Source: SURF-58 sp041305085
Lineage (GTDB): Archaea; Nanobdellota; Nanobdellia; Woesearchaeales; UBA9642
Direction: 5' to 3'
DNA length: 32,603 nucleotides
NCBI GenBank assembly: GCA_041305085.1
Contig: JBFYMA010000010.1
Coordinates: 1 to 32,603 of the forward strand
Part shown: positions 22,065-29,039 of the stretch, one piece after another
Position numbering within the stretch: the first letter of the stretch is position 1
How the letters are laid out: each line of letters starts with the position of its first letter
Notes under the pieces: model-generated
Seen by the model: the letters and a program-made list of their open reading frames with translations, nothing else
What the model was told of the DNA's origin: nothing
Database searches by the model: none
Program-made: the position numbers and the translations under genes

Positions 22065-22601
22065 TTAGAATTTTTTTCTCAGGAAGACTTGTTTGGTTTT
22101 TCCAGATGTTTTTCTGCTTATTATTCCTCTCTGCTCCAGCAAATTGAGCAAAATGGATAGGCCTGCTTTGCTCATGCCTGCCCTATATCTTAGTGTTGAC
22201 TGCTGTATTCCGTCCTGGTCATGGATTGCTCTCAGCACGCTTTGCTCTTCATTGCTGAATCCTGAAAGAAAAGCCTCGAATTCAGTTTTTTTCTTGGCAG
22301 ACCTTAGTTCTGTTGCAAAGCTTTGCTGATGCTTTTTGAATTCATGGAATGACCTGTCAAAGAACAGCAGGTATGCCCCTATGATAAAAGCGCTTGTTCC
22401 TATAACCCATCCTATTATATAGCCTGTCCAGTCTCTGTCTTCATGCAGGCAATAGCCGCTTTCAAGAACACATGTCCCGTTGTTTTCCTGCACAAGCGTA
22501 TTTATGTAAAAATCTTCTTTTGCCTTTGCTGCAAAAGTCAGGGCAACTGCTGCTATTCCTATAATAATGAGTATAATTCCCAGGTTTTTGTTTGTAAACA
22601 T
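22065..22601 (-). CDS. Membrane-anchored winged-helix regulator with Cys-containing sensor loop
   Basis: 178 residues. Two helices (about 8-26 and 59-81) enclose a loop NNGTCVLESGYCLHEDRDW with Cys44, Cys51 and His53. A basic linker (82-110) leads to a MarR-like winged helix, FSNEEQSVLRAI ... TLRYRAGMSKAGLSILLNLL ... RGIISRKTSGKTKQVFLRK. If the HTH is cytoplasmic, the loop faces outside, so this is a one-component membrane sensor of the kind common in archaea. Position at the head of the metal genes suggests it senses copper or redox state and controls copZ or copA; that is inference. An ATTTAAATAA TATA box (about 22621-22631) fits a leaderless start. Confidence 0.8.
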   Translation of the reverse strand: MFTNKNLGIILIIIGIAAVALTFAAKAKEDFYINTLVQENNGTCVLESGYCLHEDRDWTGYIIGWVIGTSAFIIGAYLLFFDRSFHEFKKHQQSFATELRSAKKKTEFEAFLSGFSNEEQSVLRAIHDQDGIQQSTLRYRAGMSKAGLSILLNLLEQRGIISRKTSGKTKQVFLRKKF

Positions 22602-22687
22602 TGTTTAGGGCAGTTTGGGTTTATTTAAATGGTTTGCGAAAGAACTCCTGGCAGAGACAGTTCCCCAAAAAAATCGCTTAAATCGCA

Positions 22688-22777
22688 ACATTTATATACT
22701 AGAATCCAAACTCTAGATGATACATCAATCTTAGTATATAAAAAAGTATACCAGTATACTAACATACTACGGGGGAT
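22688..22777 (+). promoter_or_regulatory. Promoter region and SD of the CPA2 antiporter
   Basis: Two TATA-like sites are visible, near 22688-22700 (ACATTTATATACT) and 22734-22744 (AGTATATAAAA). The second is followed by two GTATAC palindromes eight bases apart, and GGGGGAT at 22771-22777 lies just before the ATG at 22780. CTAGA and TCTAG arms flank eight bases near 22698-22716. Confidence 0.5.
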
Positions 22778-22779
22778 TC

Positions 22780-24531
22780 ATGCAGGCAGAACTATTAAAC
22801 TTCGGATTTTTGTTTTTGTTCGCAATAATAGGCGGATTTCTGTCATCAAAATTTAAGCAGCCGCTAGTTATAGGCCTGATAATAATAGGAGCAATAGTTG
22901 GGCCAAACCTTCTTGGACTTATAAGCGATGCATCAATAATAGATCTGTGCATAGAATTTGGAGCCATACTCTCTCTTTTTGTGCTCGGGATGGAGTTTTC
23001 ACTCAAAAAACTCCTCAAAATAGGGCTGAAGTCAGGCATAGTTGCGCTTTTCAAAGTAGGGATAATGTTCTTCATAGGCTTCCTGACAATAATAGTATTG
23101 GGAATGGATACCACCACAGCAGCCTTCACAGGAGTTGCGCTGTCTTTCTCAAGCACCATGATAATAATCAATCTTCTTGAGCAGAAAAACCTGATCAGCA
23201 GAAAAGAGGTGCCCTTGCTTGTGGCAGTGCTCATACTTGAGGATATTTTTGGAATAATAGCACTGACATTTTTTTCAGCAGTAAAAGCCAGCACGGCAAC
23301 AGCTGTTGTTGAGGGAATAAGGCATATCATAATAGGCCTGGTAGTGCTGATAATTGTCTATCTTATCTTTTCAAAGTTTGCAGAAAGGATGATTACATAT
23401 GTAAGAAAAAGGACCAGCGATGAGCTTACAATATTTATTTCTCTCGGGCTGTGCATAGGATTTGCCTACCTTGCATATGCGCTTGGGCTCAGCCCAAGCG
23501 CAGGAGCATTCCTTGCAGGAAGCGTTGTTGCAAACTTCAGGGAGTCAAAGATGTTTGAAAAGGCTGTGAAGCCCCACAGCTACATGTTTTCAGCATTCTT
23601 TTTCATATCAATGGGTGCAATGGTCAACATAAAAAGCATATTTGCAAACATTCATGTGCTGATAATACTTGCAATCGCAACATTTTTTGGGCTTTTCATA
23701 GCGCTGGGCCTGGTTACAAGGATTTTTGCAGGCTTTGACAGGGAGTCAGCAACTTTCAGCACCATAGCAATGCTTCCCCCTGGAATTTTCTCCCTGCTGG
23801 TGGCAAAGGAAAGCCTGAAGTTTGGGATAGGTATAGATCTGGTTGCAATAGTTGCAATACTTATGCTCTTGCATAGCATAGTAATGAACCTTGCTATTTC
23901 AAAAAAAGAAAACAAGAATCATGCTATTTTTGCCAAAAAAAGCAAAACAATAATAGGGGACTACATAAACAGCATATCAAGGTTTTTCTCCAGCCTTTTT
24001 ACAGAGCTGGAAATAGAAAGCTCTTACACAAAAGAAGCCAAAAAAAGGGCAGGCAGCTTCATAACAAAAGTGTTGCTCATGGTTTTCACAGCAGTGGCGC
24101 TAACATATGTTATTGCAGGCATATTCAACAATTTTATAGATATTGCAGCAGGAGCAATAATTGGAATATTATTCATCTGGCTTCTGTACAAAGCAGCAAA
24201 GGAATTCAGGAAAATCCATTTACTGGTCATAAGGATAATCTCAACACTGGAGGCAGGTATGAACCTCAAAAGAATAAGAAGAGGAACAAAAAGGCTGCTG
24301 TTCGGAAGCCTGCTGGTATTTTTGGGAATCTACTCTCCGTTTGTAATGTTCATGCTCAACCTGGAAACATACTTCATTATACTTCCTGCAGCGCTGATTG
24401 TGGCAGGAATACTGATGTATGCCCTGGCAGGAATGGCGCTCTCACAGCTCACGTTCAAATACAAGTACACAATACACAGCTATAAGAAGATAGTGCTGGG
24501 AAAAGCCCGCTATGAACTAGCAGACTATTGA
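22780..24531 (+). CDS. CPA2-type cation/proton antiporter with extra C-terminal membrane domain
   Basis: 583 residues. The first about 385 are a monovalent cation/H+ antiporter of the KefB/NapA type: IIGGFLSSKFKQPLVIGLII, LFVLGMEFSLKKLL, SFSSTMIIINLL, and LILEDIFGIIALTF with the core acidic ED pair, then LGLSPSAGAFLAG. CPA2 proteins exchange Na+ or K+ for H+. KefB-like members usually end in a cytoplasmic TrkA-N domain; here the C-terminal 180 residues instead hold a charged linker (about 386-428) and about four more hydrophobic segments. I do not recognise that added domain. The ATG follows GGGGGAT. It is transcribed divergently from the membrane regulator. Confidence 0.88.
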   Translation: MQAELLNFGFLFLFAIIGGFLSSKFKQPLVIGLIIIGAIVGPNLLGLISDASIIDLCIEFGAILSLFVLGMEFSLKKLLKIGLKSGIVALFKVGIMFFIGFLTIIVLGMDTTTAAFTGVALSFSSTMIIINLLEQKNLISRKEVPLLVAVLILEDIFGIIALTFFSAVKASTATAVVEGIRHIIIGLVVLIIVYLIFSKFAERMITYVRKRTSDELTIFISLGLCIGFAYLAYALGLSPSAGAFLAGSVVANFRESKMFEKAVKPHSYMFSAFFFISMGAMVNIKSIFANIHVLIILAIATFFGLFIALGLVTRIFAGFDRESATFSTIAMLPPGIFSLLVAKESLKFGIGIDLVAIVAILMLLHSIVMNLAISKKENKNHAIFAKKSKTIIGDYINSISRFFSSLFTELEIESSYTKEAKKRAGSFITKVLLMVFTAVALTYVIAGIFNNFIDIAAGAIIGILFIWLLYKAAKEFRKIHLLVIRIISTLEAGMNLKRIRRGTKRLLFGSLLVFLGIYSPFVMFMLNLETYFIILPAALIVAGILMYALAGMALSQLTFKYKYTIHSYKKIVLGKARYELADY

Positions 24532-24581
24532 TCTGTTGCTGCAGAGTTATTAAAAAAATCAGAAAAAAATTCTTAATAAAA

Positions 24582-25172
24582 TCATTCAACAACAAGGTTT
24601 CCTTTCATGCCCATCTGCCTGTGCTGGCCGACGCTGCAATAGTACTCAAATGTGCCTTTTTTGCCAGCCACAAACTCAACATACGTCGAGTTTGGCGCCC
24701 ACACCTTTGCTGTTGCTGCGTCGAACTCGTCAACAACCCAGTCGTGAAAGCCATCTATGCTGGAAAATTCTATTCTTACTGTATCTCCCTCATTTACTGT
24801 TAATGTTGGATTGTCTTCGCCATCCATCACAAACTTAAAGTTTTCCCCTGTCAATACAAAGGTCTTCACATTGCCGGCCATGCTGTCCTTGTCATCCATC
24901 ATGCTATCGTCTTCCTTTGCCATAGAGCCATCAGACGCTGAATCATGATTTGCCATGTCTCCATTGTCCATCATGGCATCTGTGTCACCAGCTATGCTGC
25001 CATCCTGCATCGAGTCATCCATCATGCTGTCTCCTTTGCCTGCCATTGTGTCGCCGGCAGTATTCGCTGTCTGCTGTGCAGGTGCTGTTGCGCATGCTGC
25101 AACCAAAAACAGTATTGCAAATGCCGCAATTCCAACCAGATACTTTGACTTGTTCAGTTTTTCATACACCAT
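24582..25172 (-). CDS. Plastocyanin-like cupredoxin lipoprotein with Met/Asp-rich linker
   Basis: 196 residues. A signal segment ends in the lipobox VAAC, with Cys27 as lipid anchor. Residues 41-99 form a disordered linker with eleven Met among Asp, Ser and Gly (MMDDSM, DAMMDN, DDSMMDD), a composition known to bind copper in other proteins. A cupredoxin domain follows with the expected ligands: His143 (GFHDW), Cys179, His184 and Met187 (or Met189) in YYCSVGQHRQMGMKG. It probably serves as a surface electron carrier or copper binder. AGGAGGT at 25181-25187 (minus strand sense) lies eight bases before the ATG, so unlike most genes here it has an SD-bearing leader. Confidence 0.9.
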   Translation of the reverse strand: MVYEKLNKSKYLVGIAAFAILFLVAACATAPAQQTANTAGDTMAGKGDSMMDDSMQDGSIAGDTDAMMDNGDMANHDSASDGSMAKEDDSMMDDKDSMAGNVKTFVLTGENFKFVMDGEDNPTLTVNEGDTVRIEFSSIDGFHDWVVDEFDAATAKVWAPNSTYVEFVAGKKGTFEYYCSVGQHRQMGMKGNLVVE

Positions 25173-25180
25173 TTGTTTAC

Positions 25181-25305
25181 ACCTCCTAAACTCTCTTCAA
25201 ATACAACCAGCGAATTCCATTATTCATGAGGCAATTCTGCCCAGAACACGAGGAATTTCACTATAGTTAACATTTGACAGTCAGGCCTTATTGATTATTT
25301 ATAAA
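25181..25305. promoter_or_regulatory. Leader, SD and possible bidirectional promoter between cupredoxin and methyltransferase genes
   Basis: A palindromic ATTTATAAAT within about 25295-25305 can act as TATA box in either direction. On the minus strand it would place the start near GTTAAC (25266-25271), giving the cupredoxin mRNA a leader of about 100 bases ending in the SD at 25181-25187. On the plus strand it sits about 28 bases before ATG 25328. Confidence 0.4.
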
Positions 25306-25327
25306 TTTTGTGAATAAACTTCTGATT

Positions 25328-25408
25328 ATGCCCACAAAAACAGCAGATTCTGAAAAGAGGGCTCAAATACGCACATTTATTAATAGAGAAATTTCCCGGA
25401 AACCATGA
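25328..25408 (+). CDS. Possible 26-residue peptide overlapping the methyltransferase start
   Basis: ATG 25328 opens a basic frame, MPTKTADSEKRAQIRTFINR then EISRKP, whose stop TGA overlaps the ATG of the methyltransferase (ATGA, 25405-25408). The TATA-like site at 25295-25305 fits a leaderless start. The overlap geometry equals that of the zinc-ribbon/epimerase pair. However, ACATTTATTAATAG (about 25374-25386) could be a separate promoter for the methyltransferase, in which case this frame is chance. Confidence 0.3.
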   Translation: MPTKTADSEKRAQIRTFINREISRKP

Positions 25409-26289
25409 TCAGCAAGTCAGTCACACTCATCGAGGACAAATATGAAGATCTCGTATTGGAGTTCTGCATAAAGGTTCTCGGGTTAAAATCACTGCACTGG
25501 GGATTCTGGGAAAAAGGCGAGGAACTGAACATTGAAAGCCTCAGGAAAGCCCAGGAAAGGTTCTCCAGGGTGCTGAAAGAAAACATTCCTCCAAATGTGA
25601 AAACTATCCTGGACATAGGCTGCGGAGTCGGGGACAACGCCCAGTGCCTGGCAAAAGAGGGTTATTCACTTACATGCATCTCTCCTGACCTCAACCACAA
25701 AAAAGTTTTTGACCTCATCAAGAACAAAAACATCACATTCCATCAGGACACAATCGAGAGGTTTTTGACAAAGAAAAAATTTGATGCAGTGCTCATGAGC
25801 GAATCAGCACATTATTTCGATAAAGACATAGCTTTTGCAAAGTTCCAGAAAATAATCCGCGAAAATGGTTTTATAGTTGCTGCAGGCCTGTTCAGAAAAT
25901 CAGCAACAAAGGAATATTCATACTTTCCTGTCGAGAAAGAATGGATTGCCAGCGCAAACCTCCACGGATTTTCTGTTATTGAAAGAAAAGACATAACTTC
26001 TCATGTCATTCCGACAAGCAGACTTGGAGGGAAACTTCTTGAGCAGAACCTTAAGCCAGGAGTGAACATCCTCACAAGGTATATGAAAAAGAGATCACCA
26101 TTTCAGTACTCAATCCTCAAACTTATCTTCAGCAAGCAGATAAAAGAGCTTGAATCATATTTTCGCATAGGGCCTATTCCTGAAATGTTTAACCCGAAAC
26201 TCTTCGAGAGAAAAGGCAGATACATAATTTATGTTCTTAAGAAAGACCCACCAGAAAGAAGTGATAAAAAAAATTTGCCTTATAACTGA
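25405..26289 (+). CDS. Class I SAM-dependent methyltransferase
   Basis: 294 residues. Motif I ILDIGCGVGDNAQCLAKEGY at about 69-88, motif II-like CISPDLNHKK and post-motif FDAVLMSESAHYF give a standard Rossmann methyltransferase. The N-terminal LGLKSLHWGFWEKGEEL and later basic C-terminal part recall methyltransferases that act on lipids or small molecules, but no substrate can be assigned. A TATA-like site near 25374-25386 is correctly placed for a leaderless start. It stands alone, followed by a spacer with transposase debris. Confidence 0.82.
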   Translation: MISKSVTLIEDKYEDLVLEFCIKVLGLKSLHWGFWEKGEELNIESLRKAQERFSRVLKENIPPNVKTILDIGCGVGDNAQCLAKEGYSLTCISPDLNHKKVFDLIKNKNITFHQDTIERFLTKKKFDAVLMSESAHYFDKDIAFAKFQKIIRENGFIVAAGLFRKSATKEYSYFPVEKEWIASANLHGFSVIERKDITSHVIPTSRLGGKLLEQNLKPGVNILTRYMKKRSPFQYSILKLIFSKQIKELESYFRIGPIPEMFNPKLFERKGRYIIYVLKKDPPERSDKKNLPYN

Positions 26290-26393
26290 TAGTCCTGCCT
26301 GCTTGACCCTTCGAGACGTGACGAAGAGAGACTATTTTTCGTTTTCAATTTTGCTTAGAAACGGGAGAAGCAATGGTTTTAAGTCATTTATTG

Positions 26394-26513
26394 TCAAGTA
26401 TTTCCTGATGTTGTGCGGTGTATTTTTTGCGCCAAAGCAATCTTCGAAGCAGAAATACCATTATCAAACTGTTTAACAATCCAAACTCTTTTCTTAAAAG
26501 TAAGCTTATACAT
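26394..26513 (-). pseudogene. Transposase N-terminal HTH remnant
   Basis: The frame from ATG 26513 reads MYKLTFKKRVWIVKQFDNGI, then SASKIALAQKIHRTT, and stops after 39 residues. This is the homeodomain-like HTH at the start of IS-type transposases; complete proteins run for over 250 residues. GAGGTGAT at 26521-26528 (minus strand sense) is a good SD, so the original start survives. No catalytic domain is seen downstream in any frame, and no terminal inverted repeats were found. The remaining bases between 26290 and 26617 hold no gene; a GTGATATCAC palindrome lies at 26555-26564 before the Taw1 promoter. Confidence 0.6.
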
Positions 26514-26617
26514 AATAATCACCTCAAAATTGGTTATATGTGTGTAGTTAAAACGTGATATCACAGTGTTCATATTTCTTCGAAAACTTTTTAACCTGTT
26601 TTCCTGTCCATTGGGCA

Positions 26618-27718
26618 ATGGTCTCTGATAGCCTGAAATCAAAGCTCGAAAAGCAGCAGTACAGGGTTGTTGGCAGCCACAGCGTTGTCAAAGTATGCCA
26701 CTGGTGCAAGTCCGCAATAAAAGGCCAGGGCTCCTGCTACAAGCACAAGTTTTACGGCATCAAAAGCCACCAATGCCTCCAGATGTCTCCTTCGCTGAGC
26801 TGCGCAAACAGATGCGTTTATTGCTGGAGAGACCACAAGGATCCTGTATGCATGGAATGGAAAGGAATTGTTGACAGCCCTGAGGAGATAATTGAGCAGG
26901 CAATCATCCAGCACAAAAAGCTCAACATAGGGCTGAAAGGCTATAAAGATGTTGACAAAAAAGTTTTTGAGCAGTCTCAAAACATCAGGCACGTTGCACT
27001 TTCGCTGACTGGCGAGCCTATTGTGTACCCAAAAATAAGCGAGCTAATAAATCTGTTTCATAAGCAAAAAATATCGACTTTTCTGGTAACCAATGGCCAG
27101 TATCCAGAGCTCATAAAAAGCCTGGCTTCTGTAACCCAGCTGTATCTAAGCATGGATGCGCCTTCAAAAGAGCTGGCAAAAAGGACAGGGATTCCTTTGT
27201 TTGCTGATTTCTGGGAAAGATTCAATCAAAGCCTTGAGGAACTGTCCAAAAAAACCGGAAGGACCTGCATCAGGCTTACAATGATAAAAGATGTTAACAT
27301 GATTGAGCCGGAAGTCTATGCACGGCTCATAAAAAAAGCAAGCCCTGGCTTTATAGAGGTCAAGGCATACATGCACGTTGGCGCCTCCAGGGAGAGGCTG
27401 GAGAAAAAGAACATGCCCTCGCAGAAAGAGATTATGAATTTCAGCAAAAAATTACTGCACCACCTTACTGATTATGATATTGCTTCTGATCACTATGCCT
27501 CAAGGGTTGTTCTATTGGCAAAGAAAAGCTTTAAAAAAAATAATGAGTGGCATACTTGGATAGACTTTGAGAAGTTTTTTTCTCTGGAAAACTCAGGCAA
27601 GGATTTTTCTTCTGATGAGTATTCTGCAAAAACACCTGATAAATTTATTGGGTTGGAGACTTGTTTCCCAAAAAATTCAATAGATGAATCAGATATGGCA
27701 GAGAATGAAAGCAAATAG
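26618..27718 (+). CDS. taw1: 4-demethylwyosine synthase, radical SAM
   Basis: 366 residues. Taw1 (TYW1 in eukaryotes) condenses pyruvate with N1-methylguanosine at position 37 of tRNA-Phe to form the tricyclic wyosine base. The radical SAM motif is CANRCVYCW. Additional upstream cysteines (VCHWCKS, GSCYKHKFYG, SHQCLQMSP) fit the second cluster of archaeal Taw1. SLTGEPIVYPKI, FLVTNGQYPE and IEVKAYMHVGASRERL are strong family blocks. ATG 26618 is chosen: CTTTTTAA at about 26587-26594 lies 27 bases upstream, and the 21 in-frame residues before it are not conserved in kind. The last 50 residues are a polar extension. Confidence 0.93.
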   Translation: MVSDSLKSKLEKQQYRVVGSHSVVKVCHWCKSAIKGQGSCYKHKFYGIKSHQCLQMSPSLSCANRCVYCWRDHKDPVCMEWKGIVDSPEEIIEQAIIQHKKLNIGLKGYKDVDKKVFEQSQNIRHVALSLTGEPIVYPKISELINLFHKQKISTFLVTNGQYPELIKSLASVTQLYLSMDAPSKELAKRTGIPLFADFWERFNQSLEELSKKTGRTCIRLTMIKDVNMIEPEVYARLIKKASPGFIEVKAYMHVGASRERLEKKNMPSQKEIMNFSKKLLHHLTDYDIASDHYASRVVLLAKKSFKKNNEWHTWIDFEKFFSLENSGKDFSSDEYSAKTPDKFIGLETCFPKNSIDESDMAENESK

Positions 27719-27738
27719 AAAATAGAAATACTCAACGC

Positions 27739-28191
27739 CTAAAGCGCCTCAAGAACTTCTTCAACATGGCCATCCACTTTCACTTTTGGAAAAGCCTTTT
27801 GCACAAACCCTTTCTCGTCAATAATAAAAGTGCTTCTTATTATGCCTTCAAAGAGCTTTCCATATAGCGCTTTTTTTCCCCATGCGCCAAATTCTTTTAT
27901 TGTCTTTTTGCCAGGGTCAGAGAGCAGTGTGAATAAAAGGCTTTGCTTTTTGGCAAAGCTTTTGTGGCTTTTTTCTGAGTCTGCGCTTATGCCTACCACT
28001 TCTGCGCCCTTTTTCCTGATCTCAGAGTGCTCGTCCCTGAAGCTGCAGGCCTCTTTTGTGCATCCAGGCGTGCTGTCCTTTGGATAAAAATACACCACCA
28101 GCTTTTTTCCCCTGTAATCTGAAAGCCTGTGAATTTTTCCATCCTGATCCTTCAATTCAAAATCAGGCGCTTTTTCCCCTTTTCTCAGCAT
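27739..28191 (-). CDS. bcp: Peroxiredoxin, Bcp/PrxQ type
   Basis: 150 residues, a full-length thioredoxin-dependent peroxidase. APDFELKDQDGK is followed by VVYFYPKDSTPGCTKEACSF with the peroxidatic Cys and a resolving Cys five residues later, as in the PrxQ group, then VVGISADS. It reduces hydrogen peroxide and organic hydroperoxides in the cytoplasm. GAGG precedes the ATG by about ten bases, and the SOD gene ends 29 bases upstream, so the two form an oxidative-stress operon. Confidence 0.95.
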   Translation of the reverse strand: MLRKGEKAPDFELKDQDGKIHRLSDYRGKKLVVYFYPKDSTPGCTKEACSFRDEHSEIRKKGAEVVGISADSEKSHKSFAKKQSLLFTLLSDPGKKTIKEFGAWGKKALYGKLFEGIIRSTFIIDEKGFVQKAFPKVKVDGHVEEVLEAL

Positions 28192-28220
28192 CCTAATAAC
28201 CTCGCCATTTCAGTTGAATT

Positions 28221-28829
28221 TTATTTTTTGGCTTTTTTGTAAAGCTTTTCAACTTCTTCCCAATTTATTGCGCTGAAAAAATTCTGGATGTATTCAGGCC
28301 GCTTGTTCTGGTATTTCAGGTAGTATGCATGCTCCCAGACATCTATCGCAAGTATTGGATGCTTGCCCTGTGCCAATGGGCTGTCCTGGTTTGGCGTGCC
28401 AATTATCTCAAGCTCGCTGTTGCTTACAACAAGCCATGCCCATCCTGAGCCGAACTGTCCTGCTGCTGCTTTGCTGAACTGCTCTTTGAACGAGTCAAAG
28501 CCTCCAAACTTCTGGCTTATGGCTTCAAGGATTTTTCCTTTTGGCTCAACGCCTTTTTTGAGTATTTTCCAGAAAAAGTTGTGGTTCACAAACCCTCCCC
28601 CGTTGTTCCTCACTGCTGTTCTTATGTCCTCAGGAATACTTTCAAGGTTTGCTATGAGCTCTTCAGGCTTTTTCTTGAACAGCTCTGGGTATTTTTGCAA
28701 TGCCGCATTGAGGTTGTTGCAGTAGGCCTGGTGATGCTTGTCATGGTGTACCTCCATTGTCTGCGCATCAATATATGGCTCAAGTGCGTTGTAATCGTAA
28801 GGCAGCTTTTCAAGCTTGTGCTCTTTCAT
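28221..28829 (-). CDS. sodA: Superoxide dismutase, Fe/Mn type
   Basis: 202 residues. The ligands are visible: His in VHHDKHHQAY, His in GGGFVNHNFFW, and Asp and His in DVWEHAYYLKYQN. FGSGWAWLV and PLAQGKHPILAIDVWEH are family hallmarks. Iron or manganese use cannot be decided safely. It converts superoxide to peroxide, which the following peroxiredoxin removes. GGAGGTGAT lies just before ATG 28829, so the start is well supported; longer frames upstream cross the promoter. Two TTAA elements ten bases apart lie in the promoter. Confidence 0.97.
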   Translation of the reverse strand: MKEHKLEKLPYDYNALEPYIDAQTMEVHHDKHHQAYCNNLNAALQKYPELFKKKPEELIANLESIPEDIRTAVRNNGGGFVNHNFFWKILKKGVEPKGKILEAISQKFGGFDSFKEQFSKAAAGQFGSGWAWLVVSNSELEIIGTPNQDSPLAQGKHPILAIDVWEHAYYLKYQNKRPEYIQNFFSAINWEEVEKLYKKAKK

Positions 28830-28850
28830 ATTATCACCTCCAAGAACACT

Positions 28851-28886
28851 GTTAACTATTGTTAATTTTCCTTTGTTTAAATATTT
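28851..28886 (-). promoter_or_regulatory. SOD promoter with paired TTAA elements
   Basis: GTTTAAATATTT at 28875-28886 gives a TATA box on the minus strand. GTTAAC (28851-28856) and GTTAAT (28861-28866), exactly ten bases apart, cover the expected start site, a position suited to repression. Compare 8711-8736 and 25266-25271. Confidence 0.45.
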
Positions 28887-29039
28887 TGCGGATTTCAGGG
28901 ATGTCATAACTTCAAAATGGTTAGAAGCCTTAATATTATTTAAATAGTTGAACAGCTAAACAACAACAAAAAAGCAGAAAGAGCATAATAGAATAGGTCT
29001 GCAACAAAAAATATTGAAAAAAAAACGAGGTTGATAAAA

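Noticed and set aside
22767..23330. A 187-codon minus-strand frame inside the antiporter gene
   Set aside because: It is a shadow on the antisense of a membrane protein gene, without promoter or motif support.
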